Below, one piece after another: positions 6,715 to 14,655 of a stretch of 18,835 nt of DNA (the first letter of the stretch is position 1; each line of letters opens with the position of its first letter). The stretch lies in NCBI GenBank assembly GCA_015488125.1, contig WFOJ01000038.1:1-18835 (forward strand), read 5' to 3'. Below the pieces are notes generated by a model that was given only the letters and a program-made list of their open reading frames with translations, had not been told where the DNA came from and did not search any database. Source of the DNA: Mariprofundaceae bacterium (GTDB lineage: Bacteria; Pseudomonadota; Zetaproteobacteria; Mariprofundales; Mariprofundaceae). A program made the position numbers and the translations under genes.

Positions 6715-8106
6715 TCAGTCTTTGCGCGGGCGCCGCCATTTACTGTTGTGACGTTGCTCCGGCCTGGCCGACAGCGTTAAACCGCCGGCATTGACATTTT
6801 TACTGATAATACTGCCAGCGCCAATGGTGGCATCGTGATCCACGATCACCGGAGCAATCAGTTTGGTGTCAGAGCCAATAAACACCCTGTCACCGATTCT
6901 GGTCTGATGCTTGTTGGCACCATCATAATTACAGGTGATCGAGCCAGCGCCGATATTACAATCCCGACCCATGGTGGTATCACCGATATAGCTTAGGTGA
7001 TTCACCTTGCTGCCCCGACCGATCACGGATTTTTTGATTTCAACAAAATTGCCGATGCGCACCTGCTCATCCAGCCTGGTATCAGGACGCAGACGGGCAA
7101 ACGGGCCGATATTGGCTTGTGCGCCAACATTGGCTTCTTCGATATGCGAAAACGCATACACACGGCACTCATCATCCAGTTCCGCATTGCAAATGACGGC
7201 ATAAGGACCAATACGACAGCCTTCGCCGACGTGGGTGGCGCCCAGCAGCTGGCTGCCGGCATGAATAATACTATCGCGACCAATGTGAACACTGGCTTCT
7301 ATGCGTACCGTATCAGGTTGCTCAATGGTGACGCCTTGCAACTGCCAGTCTCGCACAATGCGCTGCTGCAACAAACGCTCCACTTCCGCCAGTTGGCAAC
7401 GGTTGTTAATACCAGTCATTTCGTCAGCATCGTCCATCAACACAGCCTGAACCATGGCTCCTCGTTGCAAGGCCAACGGCACCACATCAGGCAAATAATA
7501 TTCACCCTGGGCGTTATCGTTACCAACCCTGGCCAGCAGTGCAAACAGTTCTTGCTGCCGAATGCAAAAAATCCCTGAGCTAACTTCATTGATCAACTGT
7601 TCATCGGTATCTGCATCTTTTTGCTCGACAATGGATAACACCTGGCCATCAGCATCGCGTTTGACGCGACCATAACCGTACGGATTCGATAATTTAGCAG
7701 ACAGAAACGATACCACAGCATCTGTTTGTCGATGCGCTTCTACCAGCGTGCTCAGGGTTTTGGCGCGCAACAAAGGCGTGTCACCGCAGATGATCAGCAC
7801 ATCACGGCAACTATCGCACACGGATTGACAACAATTCACGGCATGACCTGTACCAAGCTGCTGATGTTGTTCGACCCAATGAATATTGGCTGGATCACCA
7901 ATGCATTCACGCACCTGTGCCGCCTCGTGACCAACTACCACCGAAATACCATGAGGCATCAGTGACTCCGCCGTATGCAGCACATGCTCCAGCATCGGCT
8001 TGCCCAGCACCGGATGCAACACCTTAGGTTGTGCCGAGCGCATGCGGGTGCCCTTGCCTGCGGCAAGCACAATGATTTCAAGATCGGGGTATTCGAAAGA
8101 AGCCAT
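6715..8106 (-). CDS. glmU: Bifunctional GlmU: glucosamine-1-P acetyltransferase / UTP uridylyltransferase
   Basis: Catalyses the last two steps to UDP-N-acetylglucosamine, the precursor of peptidoglycan and lipopolysaccharide. The N-terminal pyrophosphorylase domain has VLAAGKGTRMRSAQPKVL (signature loop), QLGTGHAV, CGDTPLL, and YGYGRVKRDADG. The C-terminal left-handed beta-helix starts near residue 250 with hexapeptide repeats. The acetyltransferase site shows GNFVEIKKS, NHLSYIGD with its histidine, and GAGSITCNYDGANKHQT. Length is 463 aa, normal. The ATG at 8106 has AGGGAG about 8 nt upstream. It follows the DUF2726 gene by 26 bp and so appears co-transcribed with the nusA-infB run. glmS, a frequent neighbour, is absent. 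Confidence 0.98.
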   Translation of the reverse strand: MASFEYPDLEIIVLAAGKGTRMRSAQPKVLHPVLGKPMLEHVLHTAESLMPHGISVVVGHEAAQVRECIGDPANIHWVEQHQQLGTGHAVNCCQSVCDSCRDVLIICGDTPLLRAKTLSTLVEAHRQTDAVVSFLSAKLSNPYGYGRVKRDADGQVLSIVEQKDADTDEQLINEVSSGIFCIRQQELFALLARVGNDNAQGEYYLPDVVPLALQRGAMVQAVLMDDADEMTGINNRCQLAEVERLLQQRIVRDWQLQGVTIEQPDTVRIEASVHIGRDSIIHAGSQLLGATHVGEGCRIGPYAVICNAELDDECRVYAFSHIEEANVGAQANIGPFARLRPDTRLDEQVRIGNFVEIKKSVIGRGSKVNHLSYIGDTTMGRDCNIGAGSITCNYDGANKHQTRIGDRVFIGSDTKLIAPVIVDHDATIGAGSIISKNVNAGGLTLSARPEQRHNSKWRRPRKD

Positions 8107-8132
8107 GTGTTCTCCCTGAGTTGTTGTGCGGA

Positions 8133-8714
8133 TTACACTTTGTGCAATTCGCTGGTTTTACATCGCGGGTAACGACGGCATACCCAAAATAAGCTGCCTT
8201 CCCACGGTCCGCCACGCGCCCGTTTGACTACCATCTCTGTTTGACATTTTGGGCAGTATTTGCGTGGTAAAATGGTTTGCGTATCTGACAGGTTTTTTGC
8301 CGTATCCTCATTTTTGGCAACATACGCTTCAAGCACCGTATGCAGATAATCGCTATTGGCGGCGCCTTTCATTGGAATACGAAAAAAGCGAATCCCCACA
8401 TGCTCAAAAATCGGCTCGACTTCGTGACCATGATCTTCCAGCATGATCACGGCCTCGGGGCGCAGGCCTTTGCCCGAACAAAGCACGAAATCAGCCTCAT
8501 GACCTGCCAGCGCCGCATGTAGCGATGTCCGTTCCTTTTGATTAAGCTGGCCAAACGGTCGCAGCAATCGCTGCATGGGCACATGAGGAAGCACGACCAG
8601 ATCAGAGCGAACCACATGCTTTAAGGTTTGAAACATGAGCGTCATTTCCCGCGTTAATACCGCCGCTGCCGGCTCGTATTTTTCAGGAACTATTTTTTTT
8701 CTTTTCCAGAACAA
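8133..8714 (-). CDS. DUF2726-like protein with C-terminal topoisomerase-type C4 zinc finger
   Basis: Function unknown. Of 193 residues, about 25-125 resemble the DUF2726 fold: RSDLVVLPHVPMQRLL, then DFVLCSGKGLRPEAVIMLED and GIRFFRIP. I believe this family belongs to the PD-(D/E)xK nuclease-like clan; D75 and E93 are in the expected places. The H-x-n-R-D stretch that usually follows is shortened here, so it may be a reduced or inactive core. The C-terminus (150-190) is a topoisomerase I-type zinc ribbon: CPKC (C154, C157), a Gly/Trp-rich middle, and CRRYPRC (C179, C185). A nucleic-acid-binding or processing role is therefore plausible. The start codon is TTG with a good GGGAG six bases upstream, 21 bp after truB. 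Its position between truB and glmU suggests co-transcription with RNA-processing genes. Confidence 0.78.
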   Translation of the reverse strand: MFWKRKKIVPEKYEPAAAVLTREMTLMFQTLKHVVRSDLVVLPHVPMQRLLRPFGQLNQKERTSLHAALAGHEADFVLCSGKGLRPEAVIMLEDHGHEVEPIFEHVGIRFFRIPMKGAANSDYLHTVLEAYVAKNEDTAKNLSDTQTILPRKYCPKCQTEMVVKRARGGPWEGSLFWVCRRYPRCKTSELHKV

Positions 8715-8735
8715 TGAGCTCTCCCTTACACGATA

Positions 8736-9668
8736 TTAAGCTTGTGCCGAGGGTAATACCGTTTTTGGATGTAACACCTGCCGCCCATCGTGCAATCGCA
8801 ATTGCCCGACGCCCAGCAAGCGTCCATCATCTCCGCAGACTGCCACTTCACCAGTGGGTTGGCCACCCGCAGGCATTGCCAGGCGTTGGCCTTGCGCAAA
8901 GCGACGCGCCATCACCGTATCAAGTTCAATGCGCGGCCAATTGGCCAGCCAGCGGATAGTGGGATGCAAACAGGAAAGAGGTGAAGCTTCCACTTCCGCC
9001 ATGGTACACATTATATCAGCAGGCCAGCCGGCAGTTGATGTTCGGCGCAGCATGGTAACGCAAGCGCCGCAGCCAAGCGCCAACCCCAGGTCACGTGCCA
9101 GCGAGCGGATATAAGTTCCCTTGGAGCAATGCACAGCGAGCTTCAGCAACGGATAGTCGTAACTGATTTTTTTCAGTGAATACAGCGTAACAGGCCGTGC
9201 TTCAAGCTCCACCTGCTGCCCCTGGCGGGCAAGTTCATGGGCGCGTTTTCCCTGAATGCGAATCGCCGAATAGCGCGGTGGTATTTGTTGCTGTGGCCCA
9301 TGCATGGTTTTGAGCCATTGATCAATTTCAGCATCGGAAGGCCGATAGTCAAAGCGTTCGCACAGCTTGCCTTCAGCATCGAAGGTATCAGTTTGCATGC
9401 TTAAATCCACACTCACCAGATAGCGTTTATCGGCCTGCAAACCGTAATCGGCAAAACGCGTCGCTTCACCAAGCAAGATGGGTAACATGCCTGTGGCCAT
9501 TGGATCCAGCGTGCCGGTATGTCCAGCCTTGATGCCGCGTTTTCCTGCCGTGTTCACTTGGCATGAAAGGGTGCTGAAAACGCGACGCACGGCATTGACT
9601 GCCTGTCTGGATGTCCAACCTTTGGGTTTATCAAGGAAAACGACACCGCTTGGCGTGCTGTTGTTCAT
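8736..9668 (-). CDS. truB: tRNA pseudouridine(55) synthase
   Basis: Isomerises U55 in the T-loop of tRNAs. The 310-residue protein opens with GVVFLDKPKGWTSRQAVNAV and carries GIKAGHTGTLDPMATGMLPI with the catalytic aspartate D55. Later come KRYLVSVDL, IPPRYSAIRIQGKRAHELAR and CSKGTYIRSLARDLG, all in family order, followed by a C-terminal PUA-like region. I chose the ATG at 9668, which sits in an ATGA overlap with the nrnA stop. A TTG at 9677 would add three residues. Position after rbfA-nrnA is the common arrangement outside the enterics. Confidence 0.97.
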   Translation of the reverse strand: MNNSTPSGVVFLDKPKGWTSRQAVNAVRRVFSTLSCQVNTAGKRGIKAGHTGTLDPMATGMLPILLGEATRFADYGLQADKRYLVSVDLSMQTDTFDAEGKLCERFDYRPSDAEIDQWLKTMHGPQQQIPPRYSAIRIQGKRAHELARQGQQVELEARPVTLYSLKKISYDYPLLKLAVHCSKGTYIRSLARDLGLALGCGACVTMLRRTSTAGWPADIMCTMAEVEASPLSCLHPTIRWLANWPRIELDTVMARRFAQGQRLAMPAGGQPTGEVAVCGDDGRLLGVGQLRLHDGRQVLHPKTVLPSAQA

Positions 9669-10651
9669 TCGCCGCAACTGCCCAGCAGTGCTCCCACGCT
9701 CTGACGAAGGCGCTGCCTTACTTCACGATAGCTGCCATGTAATGTACACCCCGCTGCATGACGATGACCACCACCTCCCAACCGGGTAGCCAGATCACCC
9801 ACATTGCAGGCGCCTTTACCGCGAAATGTTACTTTCCATTCATCGCTGCCCATTTGGCATAACAGTACGCTGACATGCACCCCATCGATGCTACTGGCAT
9901 ATTCAATAAAACCTTCACTATCTTCCAGACGACAATGACTCTGGCCCAACATAGTCTGGGTCAGGTGCATCCAGGCAGAGCGCCCGTTATCATGAATCTC
10001 CAGCGTATCCAACGCCTTTCTGAGCAACACAAAGCGCGCTGGCTGATGGCTGGCATACGCATGTTGTGCCGCCAGCGCAGGTTGCGCACCGGCATCAATC
10101 AGCGCAGCGACCAGCCGATGCAAATCAGCTGTTACCGTCTCGGTGCGAAAGGCGTTGGTATCCGTCAGGATGGCGGCATAAACCGCCTGGGCAATCGCAG
10201 GACTCCACGGTGCTTTGAGCGCCAGTAACAGATCATACACCATCGCGCCCGTCGCCGGGTAACGGGCATCAATCATGTTGATGTGGCCGTAGCCGTTGTT
10301 GCTGGCATGATGATCAATATTCACCAAACAGCAGTGATCCGGGAAAGAAAAGGAAAGGCGTGCAGCAGCGCCTGCATCCAGAGCAATCACCACATCCGCT
10401 GCAGGTGGCGCATTGCCGTGCGCAATCAGTTCCGCACCATCAAGGTAGCGACAAATACGTGGCACAGGGTCAGCATTGTACATTCGCACATCCAGCCCCA
10501 TGCTGTTAAGAGCGTGAAACAGGGCGATTTGCGAACCAATACCGTCGGAATCCGGCATGCGATGGGTGACCAAATGAACGCATGTGGCGGTATTCAACCG
10601 TTGAACAACTGGTGTCCAGTCAACATCGGGCAGCAGGCACGGCTTATTCAC
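9665..10651 (-). CDS. nrnA: DHH/DHHA1 phosphoesterase, NrnA-like (nanoRNase / pAp phosphatase)
   Basis: Probably degrades short RNA oligonucleotides and dephosphorylates 3'-phosphoadenosine 5'-phosphate. The N-terminal DHH domain has HLVTHRMPDSDGIGSQ (H30, D34, D36 for manganese), IALDAG (D92) and NIDHHASNNGYG (D113-H114-H115). The C-terminal DHHA1 domain has TRLGGGGHRHAAGC near residue 290, the usual GGGH-x-x-A-x-G substrate motif. Length 328 aa is normal. The start is GTG with GGGAG seven bases upstream, overlapping the rbfA stop, which implies coupling. Bacteria with nrnA commonly lack orn; that is not testable here. Confidence 0.92.
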   Translation of the reverse strand: MNKPCLLPDVDWTPVVQRLNTATCVHLVTHRMPDSDGIGSQIALFHALNSMGLDVRMYNADPVPRICRYLDGAELIAHGNAPPAADVVIALDAGAAARLSFSFPDHCCLVNIDHHASNNGYGHINMIDARYPATGAMVYDLLLALKAPWSPAIAQAVYAAILTDTNAFRTETVTADLHRLVAALIDAGAQPALAAQHAYASHQPARFVLLRKALDTLEIHDNGRSAWMHLTQTMLGQSHCRLEDSEGFIEYASSIDGVHVSVLLCQMGSDEWKVTFRGKGACNVGDLATRLGGGGHRHAAGCTLHGSYREVRQRLRQSVGALLGSCGE

Positions 10652-10988
10652 GGCGCAACTCCCGGAGTTTGTCCATCATTGCCGCCGCATCATCCATGCC
10701 CTGATCCCAGGTGAAACGAAGATGCGGCAGTCGTTTGCGCGGTAAACGGCGACGAAGGCTATGTTCAAAATGCGGTACCATGCGGTTAAGTCGTGCCACA
10801 CAAAGTTCCCGAGGCAGGCTTTCGACCGGCGCGTGAACGCGAATCACAGCATCATACGAGCCACGTGAAATTTCCACCGCCGTAATCGTCACCAACTGCA
10901 AGCTTGGATCATCAGCGTCACGCTGAATCAACTGGGTTAGCCAGCGTTGTAAATCTCGTTGCAGCCGCGCTGCTCCGGTGTCAGCCAT
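10644..10988 (-). CDS. rbfA: Ribosome-binding factor A
   Basis: Assists late maturation of the 30S subunit and 16S 5'-end processing. The 114-residue protein shows the KH-like RbfA pattern: RLQRDLQRWLTQLIQRDADD, then LVTITAVEISRGSYDAVIRV, then LNRMVPHFEHSLRRRLPRKR, and RLPHLRFTWDQGMDDAAAM, which matches the conserved P-x-L-x-F-x-x-D end. The ATG lies two bases after the infB stop. Its own stop lies inside the start of nrnA. Identification rests on pattern and context, both strong. Confidence 0.94.
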   Translation of the reverse strand: MADTGAARLQRDLQRWLTQLIQRDADDPSLQLVTITAVEISRGSYDAVIRVHAPVESLPRELCVARLNRMVPHFEHSLRRRLPRKRLPHLRFTWDQGMDDAAAMMDKLRELRRE

Positions 10989-10990
10989 GC

Positions 10991-13900
10991 CTACAGCTTC
11001 GCAGCCACTTCCTCAATAACGAAGAACTCAAAGCAATCGCCGACCTTGACATCATTGAACTTGTCGATGCCAATACCACATTCATAACCCGTTTTTACTT
11101 CGCGAACATCATCCTTAAAGCGACGCAGCGAAGCGACTTTTCCTTCATAAATCACCACACCCTGGCGCAATACGCGAACCTGAGCATTGCGGGATACGAA
11201 ACCATCAGAGACATACGTACCAGCCACAGCACCCACTTTGGGAACATGGAATACCTCGCGAACTTCGGCACGACCAATGGCTTTCTCCACCCGATCAGGC
11301 GCGAGTTTACCAGCAAGCGCTGCCTTCATTTCTTCTATCGCCTCATAAATGACACGATAGAAACGAATCTCCACGCCTTCGCTATCAGCCAATTTCTTGG
11401 CCTTGGTTTCCGGACGAACATTGTAACCGATAATAATCGCATTGGAGGCAGAGGCCAGCATCACATCCGATTCAGTAATGCCACCGATTCCCTTGTGAAC
11501 CACCTTAACTTTCACTTCGTCGTTACCGAGCTTGGCCATGGTGTCAGCCAATGCTTCAAGTGTACCGGTAACATCACACTTTAATACCACCGGAACTTCA
11601 ATAACACCACTTTGCACAGCGGCGAACAACTCATCCATGCTGGCCCGTTTCTGCAACTTGGCTCCCTGAACGCGATCCCTCTCCTTGCGGTAATTAACCA
11701 CTTCACGTGCCTTGCGTTCATTTTCCACGACCACAATTTCAGAGCCTGCTTCGGGCGTGTCTTCCAAACCCAGCAATTCAAAGGGAATGGATGGTCCGGC
11801 CGTTTTGTGTTGAACATTGTTTTCGTCAACAATGGCGCGCACGCGTCCCATGACCGAACCAACGACCACAATATCACCTTTACGGAAAGTGCCGTTCTGC
11901 ACCAACACGGTGGCCACGCGACCGCGACCACGGTCAATCGAGGATTCCACAATAACACCGCGTCCCGGTCTGTTCGGATTGGCGCGCAATTCGAGAATTT
12001 CTGTCTGCAAGGCCAGCATTTCCAACAGCTCATCCAGACCTTCGCCTGTATGCGCTGAAACCTTGACGCAAATGGTATCGCCACCCCATTCTTCAGGTGT
12101 CAGTCCATGCTCAGCCAGCTGACGCATCACGCGTTCAGGATTGGCTCCTGCCTTATCCATTTTGTTAATGGCCACGATAATGGGCACATCAGCGGCCTTG
12201 GCGTGGTTGATGGCTTCAACCGTCTGTGGCATTACACCATCATCGGCGGCTACCACCAGTACGGCCACATCGGTTAATTTGGCACCACGGGCACGCAGAC
12301 CGGTAAACGCCTGATGCCCTGGCGTATCAATAAAGACGACCCGGTCACCTGTGTCCAGCTTGACCATATAAGCGCCGATATGCTGGGTGATACCACCTGC
12401 CTCGCCGGCGGCTACACTGGATTTGCGCAAGGCATCAAGAATCGATGTTTTACCATGGTCAACATGCCCCATGACCACCACCACAGGCGGTCGGGGTTGC
12501 AACTCATCTTCGTTTTCTTCAATAGTTTCAACCAGTGCATCTTCCACTGCTGCAGCATTGATCAGTTTCGGTTTATGGCCAAACTCTTCAACAATCAACA
12601 CCGCAGTTTCGCCATCGAGAGTGGCATTAGCCGTCATGGGCATGCCCATTTCAAACAGTTTCTTGATCAAATCGCCGACTTTAACAGCCATGCGGCTGGC
12701 CAGTTCAGAAACCATAATCGGATCGGTAATTTCTACCTCACGAACAACGAAGGCCTCGTCTTCCTTGGTAATCGTCGTTTTACGACGATCGCCACGGGCC
12801 AGACGCGCCATCCGCTCTTCCTGTTCGTCAGTGAAAATTGCGTGACGCTTCTGGGCATAATTCCGACGCGCTGCTTTTTCCGCAGGTGACAGTCGGCGTT
12901 TTCCTCTGCCTCCTGAAGGCGGACCACCAAAACCGCGTTTTTTGGCACCATCAGGGGATGGTGGAGAAAAGGGTTCAGGCGAAACGGCAACCGATGGTGC
13001 GCGACGTGGCATATTGCCTTGCGGACGGTTGGCACCTGCACGCTGATCATTTCCACCACGTCCGCGCCGCGCTGCCTGCTGCTCACGCCGACGTTCTGCG
13101 CGTTCGTCGCTGATTTTCTTTTCGATCTGTTTTAACGAAGATTTGGGAGCCTTGGCTGCAGCGATCTGGGCGGGTGTCAGACCTGTGCGCATACTGGTGC
13201 GTGGCCCACCGCGAGTAGCGCTCTGACGCTGATCCTGCCGGCCTTGTGCCGGACGACCTGAGCGCTGATCTTGCCGCCCCTGCATCGCCTGGGCAGGACG
13301 TTGAGGTCGCTGATTCTGAGCGGGACGCTGGGTGCGTTCTGTATTGCGAGCCTCCCCCTGCGGGGTGTTGCCACGTTGCTGCTGAGCTGCGCGACGAGCC
13401 TGCTGACGCTGACGATATTCGGCTCGTTCAGCACGACGCTTTTCAATTTCTTCCTGTTTTTTGGCTTCCATCGACTGCATGGCGCGTTGCGCCGGGGTCA
13501 GGCCACTGCGCACAGTGGGTTTGCTGACTGACCGCTCGCTGCCCTGAGCCTGCCTTTGATCGCCTCCCCGACGGCGCGAATGATTTTCATGCGAAGCAGT
13601 GTTCGTTACGCCACGATCCCTCTTTTGTCCGGCTGGGCTTGTTTCTTTCCTGACCTGCACAGTCGTTCGTTCGACAGTGCTGCGGACAACGGTTTCGTTC
13701 TTACCGCCCTTGGTTGCCTCATTCCGTGGACGATTGCCAGTTGCATCCTGGCGTACCACTCCTGGGTGGCGGCGGCGACGCACGGCAACCTGAACCGTCT
13801 TGGCTCCTCCCTGAGAACTACCAACAGAGGTGCGTGTAACGGCAATGGTTTTGCTAGCACCTGCCTGTTTTTGATGCTTCCCCTGACTAATAGCTTGTTG

Positions 13901-14038
13901 AATCCGTTTTTGGTCTTCACCATTAAGCATGGAGGTTGGCCCGCTGGCGGCAATATTGCACCGCATAGCGGCATTTCGAATATCCGAAACATCAACCCCC
14001 AGTTCCTTCGCAAATTCAAGCACGCGTTTATTCGCCAT
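10991..14038 (-). CDS. infB: Translation initiation factor IF-2
   Basis: GTPase that brings fMet-tRNA to the 30S subunit and promotes subunit joining. From the ATG at 14038 it is 1015 aa, longer than the 890 of E. coli because of an extended linker. Order: an N-terminal IF2_N module (1-50); an Arg/Gln/Ala-rich, low-complexity linker (about 55-400); a second IF2_N-like module (about 438-490); the G domain starting near 515 with VMGHVDHGKTS, DTPGHQAF and NKMD; then domains II-IV. The linker holds two copies of a S/T-G-L-T-P-A-Q motif followed by charged helix-like sequence (about 176 and 283), and GRQDQR repeats between them. The start is two bases after the ylxR stop, with GGG close upstream. 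The frame is open further upstream, but that part overlaps ylxR and lacks homology. Confidence 0.98.
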   Translation of the reverse strand: MANKRVLEFAKELGVDVSDIRNAAMRCNIAASGPTSMLNGEDQKRIQQAISQGKHQKQAGASKTIAVTRTSVGSSQGGAKTVQVAVRRRRHPGVVRQDATGNRPRNEATKGGKNETVVRSTVERTTVQVRKETSPAGQKRDRGVTNTASHENHSRRRGGDQRQAQGSERSVSKPTVRSGLTPAQRAMQSMEAKKQEEIEKRRAERAEYRQRQQARRAAQQQRGNTPQGEARNTERTQRPAQNQRPQRPAQAMQGRQDQRSGRPAQGRQDQRQSATRGGPRTSMRTGLTPAQIAAAKAPKSSLKQIEKKISDERAERRREQQAARRGRGGNDQRAGANRPQGNMPRRAPSVAVSPEPFSPPSPDGAKKRGFGGPPSGGRGKRRLSPAEKAARRNYAQKRHAIFTDEQEERMARLARGDRRKTTITKEDEAFVVREVEITDPIMVSELASRMAVKVGDLIKKLFEMGMPMTANATLDGETAVLIVEEFGHKPKLINAAAVEDALVETIEENEDELQPRPPVVVVMGHVDHGKTSILDALRKSSVAAGEAGGITQHIGAYMVKLDTGDRVVFIDTPGHQAFTGLRARGAKLTDVAVLVVAADDGVMPQTVEAINHAKAADVPIIVAINKMDKAGANPERVMRQLAEHGLTPEEWGGDTICVKVSAHTGEGLDELLEMLALQTEILELRANPNRPGRGVIVESSIDRGRGRVATVLVQNGTFRKGDIVVVGSVMGRVRAIVDENNVQHKTAGPSIPFELLGLEDTPEAGSEIVVVENERKAREVVNYRKERDRVQGAKLQKRASMDELFAAVQSGVIEVPVVLKCDVTGTLEALADTMAKLGNDEVKVKVVHKGIGGITESDVMLASASNAIIIGYNVRPETKAKKLADSEGVEIRFYRVIYEAIEEMKAALAGKLAPDRVEKAIGRAEVREVFHVPKVGAVAGTYVSDGFVSRNAQVRVLRQGVVIYEGKVASLRRFKDDVREVKTGYECGIGIDKFNDVKVGDCFEFFVIEEVAAKL

Positions 14039-14040
14039 CG

Positions 14041-14655
14041 CTACCCTGCATCCTTCATCCGGTTTAACCAGATGCCATATTGCTGCAAACGTCTCACATT
14101 CGTTCGACCATCTACTGCTATTACTGAAATTTTTTCTCGTCTTCCGGCCCGAGCCAGTACGGCTCCGGGGAAGTTTTTGAGCAATGCCGTGCATTGCCCC
14201 GCGTTATTACGCTTACCCGCTGCGTCTTCAAGTTGACGCAACAAAGCCTGCCCCGCATCATCCGCGATGATAACGAAAAGCGGCGCATGCTGCCACATTC
14301 GATGCATGACTGCATCCCTTCCGATCGCTGCCTGTGGCAAAAGCAAACTCAATATGCGCTCAAGTTGTGATGTTAGCGCCTGCTGAACAAGCTGCCGCAG
14401 TCGCTCATGCTGCCCCGGCTGCAATCCCGAAAAATGCCGCCGCAAGCGATCGACGCCGCCTTTGCGGAAGAATTTACGCAAGCAATCTTTCTGCATGCAT
14501 AGCCAGCAACCTCGCCCCGGTGCTTTTTGCAGCACATCCGGCCAGACGCAACCTTCATCATCAACAACAAGGCGCATCATCTGCGCCGCCGATTGTTTGC
14601 TGCGGCAGATGATACAGCTGCGTTCAGCGTGATCAGGTTTCGTCAAACCAGCCAC
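14041..14655 (-). CDS. ylxR: YlxR (DUF448) RNA-binding protein with L7Ae-like C-terminal domain
   Basis: YlxR proteins bind nucleic acid; the Bacillus homologue has been linked to RNase P and transcription control. Residues 10-75 are the DUF448 domain: RSCIICRSKQSAAQMMRLV, then VWPDVLQKAPGRGCWLC. Cysteines at 14, 17, 50, 53 and 58 could form a metal site, which is my inference. Residues of about 90-200 look like a divergent YlxQ/L7Ae domain (ILSLLLPQAAIGRDAVMHRM, LFVIIADDAGQALLRQL, REKISVIAVDG), so two proteins separate in Firmicutes seem fused. The start is doubtful. The GTG at 14655 overlaps nusA by 23 bases; a TTG at 14646 is an alternative. It is followed two bases later by infB. Confidence 0.87.
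   Translation of the reverse strand: MAGLTKPDHAERSCIICRSKQSAAQMMRLVVDDEGCVWPDVLQKAPGRGCWLCMQKDCLRKFFRKGGVDRLRRHFSGLQPGQHERLRQLVQQALTSQLERILSLLLPQAAIGRDAVMHRMWQHAPLFVIIADDAGQALLRQLEDAAGKRNNAGQCTALLKNFPGAVLARAGRREKISVIAVDGRTNVRRLQQYGIWLNRMKDAG

Noticed and set aside
10991..14194. Longer IF2 reading starting at 14194
   Set aside because: The first 52 residues overlap ylxR on the same strand and have no IF2 features; the family N-terminus (MANKRVLEFAKELGV) starts at 14038.
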